Shown here: positions 1 through 8,579 of the stretch, in pieces
How positions within the stretch are numbered: the first letter of the stretch is position 1
Layout of the letters: each line of letters opens with the position of its first letter
Source: an uncultured Bacteroidota bacterium
Lineage (GTDB): Bacteria; Bacteroidota; Bacteroidia; Bacteroidales; CAIWKO01
Length of the DNA stretch: 64,000 nt
Assembly: GCA_937934705.1 (NCBI GenBank)
Contig: CALGYY010000098.1
Span: forward strand, 42,698-106,697
Direction: 5' to 3'
Translations under genes and position numbers: made by a program
The notes under the pieces: model-generated
Database searches by the model: none
What the model was told of the DNA's origin: nothing
What the model saw: the letters and a program-made list of their open reading frames with translations, nothing else

Positions 1-2771
1 CCCCAGCGCTCAAAAATCCGCATCAGAAAACGATTTTCGTCGATGCCTTCGCCAAATACCTGGAAAATATCATTCTTGCCGTCATTATTCGGCGTGAAGG
101 CATTGGGAATGTATATGGCTATATTTGGATGTATGTAAATAGTCTTAATCATTGTATCCACACACCCGTCGGGACTCTCCACCGCAAGCATCACAGTATA
201 ATATCCCGTATCTGAATAGGTGTGTGAAGGTGACGGCAGATTAGAGTAGTTATCCAGCATCCAGGGTTCACCGAAATCCCAGCTCCAGCTGTCGGTGTTG
301 ATGGAGTAATCAAAGAAGTTGATGGTGGGATCATAGATCCAGGCCTCCTGCGGGTTGGGGACGAAATCGGCCACCGGGGATTTCAGTACGTGGATCATTT
401 GCGGGATGCTCAGATGGGCATGGCATCCGTCAACCGATGTAACCGTCAGGCTGATGTCATAATATCCGGATTCTGTAAACAGGTGCTGTGGATTGGGGAT
501 ATTCGTAAACGCGTTGGGAGTACTGCCATCGCCAAAGTCCCACGACCACGACACACTGGGCGGATTCGTCAGATCTGTAAAGCTGACCAGCAGGTCTTCA
601 CAGCCTTCGAAAACATCAGCGGTAAAGTCAATCTGCGGGGATGATTTCACCTCCACTTCAATCGTGGCAACCCCTGTACATCCGTAGTTATCGCCAAGAA
701 CAGTATAGGACATGGTGGTGAAAGGTGCGGCGGTGACCGTACTTCCGGTGGTTGAGGATAACCCGGCCGATGGCGACCAGGTGTAGGATGTCCCCCCGAA
801 GACCGTAATATCAACCGACTCTCCCCTGCAGATCACCGGATCCGGAGGATTGAACGTCATCACCGGTCCTGTCGAAACCATGACGGTAACCAGGGTGGTT
901 CCCTGACAATTGCTGGCATCTGCACCATGCACGGTATAGGTCGTGGTAACAGGCGGAGAGGCCGTAACCGTAGCCCCGGATGTGGATGATAAATAATCAG
1001 GCGGTGACCATGTGTAGGTCAGGGCCCCACTGGCAGTCATGTCAACCGATTCCCCGAAACACATGCCGGGATTGGGAGGACTTACGCTGATCACCAGACT
1101 GCCGTTCAGATCCACGACCGCACTGGCCTGTCCGGTACAGCCATTGGCCGTTCCTGTGACATAATAAGTAGTAGTGGTAGTCGGTGTAGCCGTAACAGTA
1201 TCACCGGTAGTCGACGAAAGGCTGCTTCCCGGGGACCAGACATAGGTATCTGCTCCCGAAGCGATCAGATCTACAGAATTCCCCAGACAAATGGATGCTC
1301 CGGGTGGAGAAATGGTAATGTTCAGCGAAGGACTCATATTGATGGTCACGCTGGCTGTTCCCGAGCAGCTTCCGCTACTCCCTGTTACATAATAAGTTGT
1401 GGTAGTGGTCGGATTGGCCGTTACGGTCTGACCGCTCGTACTCACCAGTCCGGCGCCCGACCAGGTGTAAGTGGCCGCCCCGGAAGCGGTCAGATCCACG
1501 GGCATCCCCGGACAGACCGTTGTGGCTGAAGGCGTAATGCTCACCACAGGATTGGGAGTAACGGTAATGGTGACCGGCAGCGACATACTGCAATTGGTGG
1601 GATCAACCCCCGTGACCGTATAGGTGGTGGTCACGTTCGGCGTGGCGACGACTGTTGTCCCCGTGGTAGTGTTAAGTCCTGTGGCAGGGGTCCAGGTGAA
1701 ATTCACATTTCCCGGGCCGGAAGCCGTGATGGTGACCTGATCACCGGGACAAATGGTTGCAGATGTAGGATTCACACTAATGCTGAAAGTGGCATTGTAA
1801 TTTACAGTTACCTGGTCGGTCGCGGTAACGTTGCTACCGGTACAGGTATTATAAACAGCCTGGGCCGTGTAGGTAGTGGTCGCATTTGGGCAAACCTGTA
1901 TGGATGCCCCCGTCCCGATCTGTGTGGCACCATCCCACCAGGTGATATCAACGCCTCCGGCTCCGTTGGGATAAAACCGCCAGGCCTCGTTCTGGGCTGT
2001 CCACTGACCGGTGTTCCTGCCTGGCGGGGCCAGGCCCTGAGTACCCCCGGAGTTCTGTATTCCAACAAGGCCGTTCCCCCCGTTCCACCCGCTGCAAAGG
2101 GCCTTATTCTGAATATATACTTCAATTACATTGGTAGATTCGTAAATAACGATCTGGCTGGTGGCATACATGGCGCTGTTGCAGGATCCAGGGGAAACAC
2201 TGTTGGGATCACCATAATAGGGGATCTGATAATATGAAATCACAAACATCCTGCAGGGATAGGTTCCCGAGATCCTGTAATTGATCACCCCCTGATAGGT
2301 TGGATCAGTGTCCTGATAGACCCCGAAAATGGCGTTCATGGGGAGACTGCTGCTGGGACATGATGCAGAAAAGCTCCACTGGTTAAAGCCCCCGGCCTGG
2401 GAAACATCAAATGAAATCACACCATTGGAGCCTACCACAATAGAATTATAATTTCCACCGTAGAAGCAAAAAGTGAAAGGCAGTGCGATGGAACTGCTCC
2501 AGACGTCGTCGGTGTTCACAATGATAGATGTCCCGCCCGTGAAGGGGAAGGGTGGGGTGTAAGGGATACTTTGAACAGCATAGGAGGTGGTCGCCCCGGT
2601 AGGTACCACGGTTGCCGTAAGTGTGGTGCAGTTATTTCCGCAACCAACGGTTACGTCAGGACCGGCATTTACGGTAGGACAGCCCGGTTGGGCCATAGCA
2701 GGTATACTGATCAGGGAAATGAATGCAGCGGATAGTAAAAATAATCCTCCGGCAATACGGTTTTTAATCAT
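1..2771 (-). CDS. Large secreted Ig-like/PKD repeat protein with T9SS type B (CHU_C) C-terminal domain, truncated by the window edge
   Basis: About 923 residues are visible; the stop codon lies left of position 1. The chosen ATG (2769-2771) gives MIKNRIAGGLFLLSAAF with a signal peptide ending near PAMAQ. After an N-terminal region come about five Ig-like modules of roughly 75-80 residues, each with a C..G(E/D)SVD(L/I)TASG core, a YTWSP strand and a TTTTTYYVTG end (about positions 1790 down to 670). Two PKD domains follow, one with the canonical WDFGDG (about 560-440) and one with WDFGEP (about 290). The visible C-terminus, IPNAFTPNNDGKNDIFQVFG, is the start of the gliding-motility-associated C-terminal domain used for T9SS export. 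Such proteins are usually cell-surface adhesins or structural proteins; the specific ligand cannot be told. High confidence in architecture. Confidence 0.9.
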   Translation of the reverse strand, partial: MIKNRIAGGLFLLSAAFISLISIPAMAQPGCPTVNAGPDVTVGCGNNCTTLTATVVPTGATTSYAVQSIPYTPPFPFTGGTSIIVNTDDVWSSSIALPFTFCFYGGNYNSIVVGSNGVISFDVSQAGGFNQWSFSASCPSSSLPMNAIFGVYQDTDPTYQGVINYRISGTYPCRMFVISYYQIPYYGDPNSVSPGSCNSAMYATSQIVIYESTNVIEVYIQNKALCSGWNGGNGLVGIQNSGGTQGLAPPGRNTGQWTAQNEAWRFYPNGAGGVDITWWDGATQIGTGASIQVCPNATTTYTAQAVYNTCTGSNVTATDQVTVNYNATFSISVNPTSATICPGDQVTITASGPGNVNFTWTPATGLNTTTGTTVVATPNVTTTYTVTGVDPTNCSMSLPVTITVTPNPVVSITPSATTVCPGMPVDLTASGAATYTWSGAGLVSTSGQTVTANPTTTTTYYVTGSSGSCSGTASVTINMSPSLNITISPPGASICLGNSVDLIASGADTYVWSPGSSLSSTTGDTVTATPTTTTTYYVTGTANGCTGQASAVVDLNGSLVISVSPPNPGMCFGESVDMTASGALTYTWSPPDYLSSTSGATVTASPPVTTTYTVHGADASNCQGTTLVTVMVSTGPVMTFNPPDPVICRGESVDITVFGGTSYTWSPSAGLSSTTGSTVTAAPFTTMSYTVLGDNYGCTGVATIEVEVKSSPQIDFTADVFEGCEDLLVSFTDLTNPPSVSWSWDFGDGSTPNAFTNIPNPQHLFTESGYYDISLTVTSVDGCHAHLSIPQMIHVLKSPVADFVPNPQEAWIYDPTINFFDYSINTDSWSWDFGEPWMLDNYSNLPSPSHTYSDTGYYTVMLAVESPDGCVDTMIKTIYIHPNIAIYIPNAFTPNNDGKNDIFQVFGEGIDENRFLMRIFERW

Positions 2772-2834
2772 TGGTCCAGGTATTAAAAGCAACCGTTTTC
2801 GCGGGGGGTAAACGAAAACTTAAACATTTGGTTA

Positions 2835-2842
2835 CAAATATA
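2835..2842 (-). promoter_or_regulatory. Bacteroidota -7 box TATATTTG upstream of the Ig/PKD repeat gene
   Basis: Read on the minus strand this is TATATTTG, an exact match to TAnnTTTG, about 63 bases upstream of the ATG at 2771. No clear TTG -33 element is visible. The rest of the 2772-3016 interval shows no gene. Confidence 0.5.
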
Positions 2843-3016
2843 GTGAAGCAGTTGTTAATAAAAAAGCATTCTCAGACTTTTATCATGACGTAAAATTCTT
2901 TTGTTGGGTTGTCCCGACTGTAAAATAAAGAAAAACAAGCAAATAGCCTTTAGAGGAAAGGGACTTGCTGCCGGTTTCTGTACAAAGTCCGGACGGATTC
3001 AATACAAAGAAACCAA

Positions 3017-4237
3017 TTACTTATTCAGCAACTCAATTTCTTCTTCAGCCTGTTTGCGGTAAGGACTGTCCTCGTCGATGATGGCGTTGAGGGTCTTGCG
3101 GGCTTCCTGGGTTTTGCCCTGCCGGATCTGGATGACTGAAATCTGCCAGCGTGCTGCGTGATAATAGGAGCTTTTTTTGTTTTTGACCACCTTACCAAAC
3201 ATTTGAAGCGCCTGGTCGTAATCGCCGGTGTAGAAATATGACATTCCGCTGTAGTAAAGCGCCTGGGCCTGGTCGGGTTCGTTGACGAGCGCGCGGTCAA
3301 ACTTTTCAGCAGCTCCGCTGTAATCCCCTTCGCGGTAGGATTCCATTCCGGAGTTCAGCTCATCCCTGGCATCTCCCGTGGCCGAAGCAGGTGCCTGCTG
3401 AACCTCTGATTTTTTCTGGGTTTTTCCGGTCGCGCCATTGGTCCTCGTTCCCGCAACCGTCTGTTCAACCTTGTCGGTTTCTTTGTTTTTCGTCTGCTCC
3501 GGCAGTTTGTTTTCATCTTCTGAGGCCACTACCTGCTTTTCCTCTACCGGAAGTTCCACCAGTCCAAGATCAGCGTCCACAGAAAAGTACACCTCGTTTA
3601 CTATGGACTTATAAGTTTCATCATCGGCAATCATATCCAAAGTGCCGGGCATGATCACGGTACCGCCTTTAGCTCCTTCTTTGACCGGATCCGGAATATC
3701 TTTGTTGTTCCGGTTATGATCCGTCATATCCTTGCGGGGCGACATGCTGTCGGAAATGATTTGTCCGGCAGCATCCGGAACAGCCTCTTCGGCAGTCTCT
3801 CCGGTATTTTCACTTTTGTCGGTTTCCTGATAGGCAGTCATTGAAACCTGGTCCTGCTGTGAGTTCATGACCAGGTAGCGGATCGCAAAAAATGAAGTAC
3901 AGACGAGAATGAAGCTTGCAGCAATACTTATGTAAAGGATCTGTCTGTTTTTGGTTTTCTTTACAGGGGCAATAAGGGGAATAACGCGGGTTTCTTCTTC
4001 CTTCTCCTGAAAGAGTTGCTTCCTGATGTTATCCAGCCGCGAAAGTGCCGACAGATTTCCGGGCTCCTCAGCAAAACCTTCTGTTGCATCAGAACATAAA
4101 GGGCAATCAGTCAGGTGGATCTCAATTTTTCGCAAAACTTCAGGACTGCAATGGCCCTTTACGTAAGCTTGCAGGGCTTCCTGAGTCAGGCAGCCTGAAG
4201 GTGTGAAAACCTTATGTTGATCAGACAGGCGTTCCAT
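3017..4237 (-). CDS. Membrane anti-sigma factor with zinc-finger N-terminus and C-terminal TPR repeats
   Basis: 406 residues. The N-terminus has the zinc-associated anti-sigma signature: a His in GHCSPEV and then HLTDCPLC (the H-x3-C-x2-C pattern), about residues 25-50. One membrane segment, LYISIAASFILVCTSFFAIR, lies near residue 105. A long polar linker follows, then about three TPR units at the C-terminus (SYREGDYSGAAEKFDRAL; ALYYSGMSYFYTGDYDQA). The ATG overlaps the end of the upstream sigma gene by 17 bases, so the pair is translationally coupled. Expected role: hold the ECF sigma factor at the membrane until a signal arrives. The periplasmic TPR part is unusual for a plain anti-sigma factor and suggests protein-protein sensing. 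Signal unknown. Confidence 0.85.
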   Translation of the reverse strand: MERLSDQHKVFTPSGCLTQEALQAYVKGHCSPEVLRKIEIHLTDCPLCSDATEGFAEEPGNLSALSRLDNIRKQLFQEKEEETRVIPLIAPVKKTKNRQILYISIAASFILVCTSFFAIRYLVMNSQQDQVSMTAYQETDKSENTGETAEEAVPDAAGQIISDSMSPRKDMTDHNRNNKDIPDPVKEGAKGGTVIMPGTLDMIADDETYKSIVNEVYFSVDADLGLVELPVEEKQVVASEDENKLPEQTKNKETDKVEQTVAGTRTNGATGKTQKKSEVQQAPASATGDARDELNSGMESYREGDYSGAAEKFDRALVNEPDQAQALYYSGMSYFYTGDYDQALQMFGKVVKNKKSSYYHAARWQISVIQIRQGKTQEARKTLNAIIDEDSPYRKQAEEEIELLNK

Positions 4238-4835
4238 TGCTTTTGCTTAAAATGATACGGAGGTTTCTTTTACCGTTTTGTATGTAACTCTTCACTTGTT
4301 TATAGGTGAATCGGGTGATGTCCTGTACTTCCTGGTAAGACTTTTCTTTAAGATAGAAGAGTTCGACGCAAATTCTTTGTTCATCATTCAGTTGTTCAAT
4401 CGCTTGCATGAGTTCCCGGGTTTGATCCCCTTTTTCAAGGCGGCCCGTCAGAGTGAGGTCATCCCCGAATTCCACAAATTCTTTCGGACTTTTCCAAACC
4501 AGGATATCATCCTCATAAGCGTATTCCTTGTTTTTCTTCAGAAGAAGGAGGCAATGATGCTTGGTAACACTGTACAACCAGCTTTTAAAATACCCGATCT
4601 CGTACATTTTCAGGAAATCGAAAAGACGCTCGAAAACATGCATCAGGGCATCCTGTGCCTCACTTTCCTTTTTCAGGTACTTCATGCAAACCCCCATCAT
4701 CAGGTGGGCATAGCGCGTGTATAACTCCCCGATGATCTCTTTGTCCCCGCCGGCCTTATACAACGAAACCAGTTCGTCATCCGGCAGTTCCGGGTAGGAG
4801 GCCCGTTGAGGTATGTTCAGTGGGTTTTCTGACAT
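4221..4835 (-). CDS. ECF-type RNA polymerase sigma factor
   Basis: 204 residues from the ATG at 4833-4835. A longer frame would start at TTG 4856, but a GGAG lies about 10 bases before the ATG and a -7 box lies between the two, so the ATG is preferred. Region 2 is seen in LYTRYAHLMMGVCMKYLK and EAQDALMHVFERLFDFL, with FKSWLYSVTKHHCLLLLKK; region 4 is seen as LNDEQRICVELFYLKEKSYQEV followed by a helix-turn-helix. This matches the sigma-70 family ECF group. It is followed and overlapped by its anti-sigma gene; target promoters are not known. Confidence 0.9.
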   Translation of the reverse strand: MSENPLNIPQRASYPELPDDELVSLYKAGGDKEIIGELYTRYAHLMMGVCMKYLKKESEAQDALMHVFERLFDFLKMYEIGYFKSWLYSVTKHHCLLLLKKNKEYAYEDDILVWKSPKEFVEFGDDLTLTGRLEKGDQTRELMQAIEQLNDEQRICVELFYLKEKSYQEVQDITRFTYKQVKSYIQNGKRNLRIILSKSNGTPV

Positions 4836-4853
4836 GAAGAATGATCTCCGTTG

Positions 4854-4861
4854 CAAAGATA
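4854..4861 (-). promoter_or_regulatory. -7 box TATCTTTG of the sigma/anti-sigma operon
   Basis: Minus-strand TATCTTTG matches TAnnTTTG exactly and sits 18 bases upstream of the ATG at 4835. It supports the shorter sigma-factor start. Confidence 0.5.
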
Positions 4862-4898
4862 TGAATTCTCCGGCCTTTTCATCATGACTCTATAAGGC

Positions 4899-5912
4899 TC
4901 ATCCTTTTAAGGTCATTACCGGATCTACATGTGAAGAACCGAGACCGGCCTGCAGGGATGCGGCCCTGCAACCCCCAAGGCAGCGATCGTACAAGGTGCA
5001 GCCGTCACAGAACTCAGGTCTTTCGCTGAGCCAGGTCAGGGCGTGTTCCGAGCGGAAAATATCACTCAGTTTTTCTCTGAAAATATTGCCGGTACTGACG
5101 GGCGAATGGTTACAAAGACGAAGGTTTCCTTCAATATCCATGGTCACCGGCATCCTTTCCACTTGAGTGGAACAGGAGCCAAAACTGATATTCGGGTATT
5201 CTGCCGGATTCAACAGACAAAAAGGTGTGCATACATTGGAGCTGAGCTTCAGTCCAAGCGGTACCGCAAGCTGATCGGCCTCACGGAACGCCTGACGCAA
5301 CTGCTCATGAGAGGGCAGAATTTCATGCGCTTCCCTGAATCCCTGCCCCCCGATATTATAGCGGTTCAGCATGATCTGCCGGCAACCCAGGGAATGAATG
5401 AAGTGAAGTGTACTTCCCAGATCTCCCGCATTCATCTTTGTGATTACGACAACCGGCACCACGTATGCACCCCCTTTCATCAGGCTGCGGATGCTGCGCA
5501 CCGAGCGATCCCACGAACCGCTGACGCAGGTGATCCCGTCATGGACTTCAGGCAGATGTGAATGAACCGGTAATTCAAAAAGTTTGACCCCGAGCTTCAT
5601 CAAGGTCTGGTAACGGCTCTCATCACCCCCGCTGCCATTGGTGATGATGGTCACACTTTTTCTTTTCAGGCGGACAAAAAGCGCGATCTCTTCGAAACGT
5701 TCAGCCAGCAACGGCTCTCCACCGGTGAAAGTGACATGTTTGACATCAGCCAGGCGAAAAAGTTTTTTGAGCACCCGTATGGCCCGCTGATAGGTGTATT
5801 CCGGAGACTTAACGGATGTGCCGGGAATTTTCCAGACATTGTAACAGTAGCGGCATTGAAGATTGCATGCCGCAGTGATTTCAAAGATAATATATGGAAG
5901 ATGGTATTTCAA
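4899..5912 (-). CDS. Radical SAM/SPASM domain protein (putative peptide-modifying enzyme)
   Basis: 337 residues. C16-x3-C20-x2-C23 (AACNLQCRYCYN) binds the SAM-cleaving 4Fe-4S cluster; FTGGEPLL is the GGE-type SAM-binding motif. The C-terminus is a SPASM region with cysteines in FGSCSTQVE, LRLCNHSP and CDGCTLYDRCLGGC, which would hold auxiliary clusters. SPASM enzymes commonly modify ribosomally made peptides. The only start that fits is a TTG at 5910-5912; no in-frame ATG precedes the cluster motif and a stop lies about 27 bases upstream. The gene follows, by 43 bases, a small membrane protein with two Cys-Tyr motifs, its best substrate candidate. The pairing recalls the described rSAM/lipoprotein systems of Bacteroidota, but orthology was not tested. 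Confidence 0.85.
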   Translation of the reverse strand: MKYHLPYIIFEITAACNLQCRYCYNVWKIPGTSVKSPEYTYQRAIRVLKKLFRLADVKHVTFTGGEPLLAERFEEIALFVRLKRKSVTIITNGSGGDESRYQTLMKLGVKLFELPVHSHLPEVHDGITCVSGSWDRSVRSIRSLMKGGAYVVPVVVITKMNAGDLGSTLHFIHSLGCRQIMLNRYNIGGQGFREAHEILPSHEQLRQAFREADQLAVPLGLKLSSNVCTPFCLLNPAEYPNISFGSCSTQVERMPVTMDIEGNLRLCNHSPVSTGNIFREKLSDIFRSEHALTWLSERPEFCDGCTLYDRCLGGCRAASLQAGLGSSHVDPVMTLKG

Positions 5913-5955
5913 TAAATCACGGCTTAATGAGGCGGTTTACGAACAAGCCTGAACA

Positions 5956-6336
5956 TCATTCATCAATGGGGGGTAAATAGCAGCGGATCATGTCTGGATC
6001 CGGCCCAAAGGTTGAAACTGAATCCTGTAATCCTCCCGCCTGAGCGTTTTTATTCTTTTTTTGATGTTTGGAGGTATCTATGCTGATTTTCCTGATATGG
6101 GAAGAATCAACACCACCCCCGCTCTCCTTCAGACTGTCGGCCGGGGCCATTTCGTAACAACTCGCTTGGGGAGGACTACAGGCGGCAAAGAAAGTCAGCG
6201 AGAGAATGAGGCCGCCACTGCGCAGTTTCAGACGCGTCAGCCAGGGTGAAGGCTTCAGCCAGACCAGGAAGCTTACGATCAGAAAGATCAATGTAATCAA
6301 TGCGATCAGCAGGGGAATCAGAATTTCCTTTTTCAT
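5956..6336 (-). CDS. Small membrane-anchored protein with CYEMAPAD and C-terminal CYLPPIDE motifs; candidate radical SAM substrate
   Basis: 126 residues from an ATG. The N-terminus carries a membrane helix (LIPLLIALITLIFLIVSFLV, residues about 6-25) and a second hydrophobic segment with a lipobox-like LTFFAACS near residue 53. The remaining roughly 70 residues are polar and low in structure, with a Cys-Tyr motif just after the second segment (SCYEMAPADS) and another at the very end (MIRCYLPPIDE). It lies between a lipoprotein gene and a radical SAM/SPASM gene on the same strand with 46- and 43-base gaps. Family not recognised; a role as a modified peptide or lipopeptide is inferred from context only. 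Confidence 0.65.
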   Translation of the reverse strand: MKKEILIPLLIALITLIFLIVSFLVWLKPSPWLTRLKLRSGGLILSLTFFAACSPPQASCYEMAPADSLKESGGGVDSSHIRKISIDTSKHQKKNKNAQAGGLQDSVSTFGPDPDMIRCYLPPIDE

Positions 6337-6382
6337 TATACTGGATGTTACCGGTCGAAGGAGGATGATAAAATTACGATCA

Positions 6383-7039
6383 TTAATACCGGATCAGGTT
6401 ACCGGAACTGAAGTGCCCCTTGATCATGTTCTCAAAGGTCAGCCGGGTACTTACTGTTCTGTCGCCCTCTGTTTTGGATTTGATGTTCTTTACGCTTTTC
6501 ACCGCAGAGGGCAATTCAATAATGTTATTGTAGTAGATCACCGAGTAAAACATATCATTGAACCCGCTTGACTTCACATTCTTCATGGCCTTCTGAACAA
6601 AGGGTCCCAGGTCTTTCTTCCTGACCTTGTGCCGGGTGATCTTGTAAAGATCAGGGAATATCCCCTGCTTTTCTGCTCCCATCAAAAGATAAACCGCCTT
6701 GTTCAGGTTCGCGGAACGATCGAAACAGAAACGAATGATAAAAACACCATTCTTGTCATCAGAAGATGAAATAACATCACGGATGCCCTTCTGATCCTTC
6801 AGTATGTCCGGAGCCTCACGTACGGTTTTTCTGATCTTTTCAATCAGACTCACGTCGAAACCGGTATTCTGACTGTTGAGTGCCGAAGCCAGACTGCCCA
6901 TGTCGAGCTTCAGCTCGATCTTTCCGGATCCGTCAGGATTCACCGTAACTTTCTCCGTGAGTTCAATGCAGGAAGAGAAGAACAGCATAGCTGTCGACAG
7001 CACGATGATCCCCCTTCCGATCCTGGTGATTTTCCTCAT
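6383..7039 (-). CDS. Conserved lipoprotein of unknown function
   Basis: 218 residues with a clear lipoprotein signal: MRKITRIGRGIIVLSTAMLFFSSC, lipobox FSSC near residue 24. The mature part begins ELTEKVTVNPDGSGKIEL, a beta-strand pattern seen in several small envelope lipoproteins (for example LppM-like domains), but I do not recognise a named family with confidence. It heads the operon that continues with the small CY-motif protein and the radical SAM enzyme, so it may act in the same envelope process. Confidence 0.75.
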   Translation of the reverse strand: MRKITRIGRGIIVLSTAMLFFSSCIELTEKVTVNPDGSGKIELKLDMGSLASALNSQNTGFDVSLIEKIRKTVREAPDILKDQKGIRDVISSSDDKNGVFIIRFCFDRSANLNKAVYLLMGAEKQGIFPDLYKITRHKVRKKDLGPFVQKAMKNVKSSGFNDMFYSVIYYNNIIELPSAVKSVKNIKSKTEGDRTVSTRLTFENMIKGHFSSGNLIRY

Positions 7040-7057
7040 GTGTTAGTTTCAGTCCTG

Positions 7058-7065
7058 CAAATATA
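7058..7065 (-). promoter_or_regulatory. -7 box TATATTTG of the lipoprotein / CY-peptide / radical SAM operon
   Basis: Minus-strand TATATTTG, an exact TAnnTTTG match 18 bases upstream of the ATG at 7039. No other such box was noticed before the two downstream genes, in keeping with one transcript 7039 to 4899. Confidence 0.5.
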
Positions 7066-7153
7066 ATGGAAAGCAGCAGAATCAGGACCCTTTCCACTTG
7101 TCCCCATGTAATCATGATTTATAACAGCGAATCCCCACCCGCTTCACTGAATC

Positions 7154-7184
7154 AAAAAAAAAGGGCCGCCATGGAGGCAGCCCC
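7154..7184 (-). terminator. Rho-independent terminator after the TonB-C gene
   Basis: On the minus strand GGGCTGCC and GGCGGCCC form a stem around a short TCCAT loop, followed by nine to ten T residues. It lies about 37 bases downstream of the TonB-C stop codon at 7221. Confidence 0.8.
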
Positions 7185-7220
7185 GTCACTCTAACCAAAA
7201 AGCAACATGAAAACCAGCGT

Positions 7221-7559
7221 CTATAATATTTTGAAAACGAATTTCATCTGGTACATCTGGCCGCTTACAATTTCTGAGGACTGAAGCCTGAAGTTCCCCA
7301 GCCGCTCCCGGACGTAAGTTCCCAGTACTTCTTCACTGTAATTGATGTCGCTGATGTTGATCCTGCCATCCTCTTCTACGGAGAAACTGATCAGCACGAA
7401 TCCCTCAATCCCGGCCTTTACGGCGTATTCAGGGTAATTGATCTCTGCCCAGATCTGTTCGGTGAGTCCCGGCTCACGGTCAGGATATGCAGGTGAGGCG
7501 AATGCACTTAAACTGATGAAGCTTAAAATGAGACCCGCTAAAACTATTTTTGATTTCAT
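7221..7559 (-). CDS. Stand-alone TonB C-terminal domain protein, secreted
   Basis: 112 residues from the ATG at 7557-7559; a longer open frame begins upstream but adds a poor N-terminus, while MKSKIVLAGLILSFISLSAF is a good signal peptide. The mature part (INYPEYAVKAGIEGFVLISF, then EEDGRINISD) is the TonB C-terminal fold that in full-length TonB contacts outer-membrane receptors. The usual N-terminal membrane anchor and Pro-rich spacer are missing, so it cannot energise transport alone. Such single-domain proteins are common in Bacteroidota; function unclear. The upstream interval 7560-7811 holds no gene; a small GTCCG/CGGAC inverted repeat lies at 7697-7712. Confidence 0.8.
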   Translation of the reverse strand: MKSKIVLAGLILSFISLSAFASPAYPDREPGLTEQIWAEINYPEYAVKAGIEGFVLISFSVEEDGRINISDINYSEEVLGTYVRERLGNFRLQSSEIVSGQMYQMKFVFKIL

Positions 7560-7811
7560 AATGCAAATTTTTATTGGTTGATGTTCTCTTGTTGCCATTT
7601 CCCGTGCCAAACCTTATAATAAGATGAAAAACAACACGTTAAGTGGCAATTGCTTTGAAATTGTATTTGTATTTTCTGTCCGTTAAAAACACACTTTGTC
7701 CGCTATCGGACACCTCCGGATGGTGTTTATGTCATTTGACGGACCTCAAGCCCGAAATGTTACCGGGGGATGAAAAAATGTTACGGGAAATTTGTTTTCC
7801 TGTGATCGGAA

Positions 7812-8492
7812 TCAGCGTGAATACTCGCTTCCGGCAATGATGAGCACGATTTCCCCTTTTACGGTTTTGGTGCTGAAGTACGACAGGAGCGACTCCAGGC
7901 TGCCCCTTTGTATCTCCTCATGTATTTTGGAGATCTCCCTGACCACGGCCGCATTCCTCCCGGCACCCAAATGAGGAATGAGTTCGGTGAGGGTTTTGAT
8001 CAGCCGGAAAGGGGATTCATAGAGGATCATGGTGCATTTCACTCCGGCGAGCTCTCTGATCCTGCTCTGCCGTCCTTTTTTATGGGGAAGGAAACCGGCA
8101 AAAAGGAATTGATCACTGGGTAAACCCGAAACGGCCAGAGCAGGGACAAAGGCCGTGGCTCCGGGTAAACAGGATACTTCAATTCCAGCTTCAGCACAGG
8201 CACGCACCAGCAGGAAACCGGGATCACTGATGCCCGGGGTTCCGGCGTCGGTGATCATGGCCACATGGTTTCCCTCCAGGATTTTTTCCACGATGCTGTT
8301 CACCCGCTGGTGCTCATTGTGGGCATGGAAAGAAAGAAGCGGTTTACGGATGTCGTAGTGTTTCAGCAGCACCCCGCTGGTGCGGGTGTCTTCGGCAATG
8401 ATCAGGTCTGACTCCTTCAGAATACGGATGGCCCTGAGAGTCATATCCTCAAGATTTCCAACGGGAGTAGGGACCAGGGTCAGGGAAGACAT
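7812..8492 (-). CDS. rsmI: 16S rRNA (cytidine(1402)-2'-O)-methyltransferase
   Basis: 226 residues. SAM-dependent methylation of the ribose of C1402 in the decoding centre of 16S rRNA. Diagnostic tetrapyrrole-methylase-like motifs: LTLVPTPVGNLEDMTLRAI at the start, IIAEDTRTSGVLLKHY, the glycine-rich MITDAGTPGISDPG, and LPGATAFVPALAVSGLPSDQF. It is shorter than the enterobacterial protein (about 280) because it lacks the C-terminal extension, as is usual in this phylum. ATG at 8490-8492. Single gene between TonB-C and an SGNH hydrolase on the same strand. Confidence 0.95.
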   Translation of the reverse strand: MSSLTLVPTPVGNLEDMTLRAIRILKESDLIIAEDTRTSGVLLKHYDIRKPLLSFHAHNEHQRVNSIVEKILEGNHVAMITDAGTPGISDPGFLLVRACAEAGIEVSCLPGATAFVPALAVSGLPSDQFLFAGFLPHKKGRQSRIRELAGVKCTMILYESPFRLIKTLTELIPHLGAGRNAAVVREISKIHEEIQRGSLESLLSYFSTKTVKGEIVLIIAGSEYSR

Positions 8493-8579
8493 AGGGCGAT
8501 TTTAGGGTAAAAGTAAAATTATTTTCCGGTCATCATCCTGATCACCCTTCAAAACATCCTTTCATCTTTTCTCCCTGAT

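Noticed and set aside
390..2811. Several open frames of 60-105 codons within the first 2.8 kb
   Set aside because: All overlap the long minus-strand Ig/PKD repeat gene, which continues past the left edge of the window.
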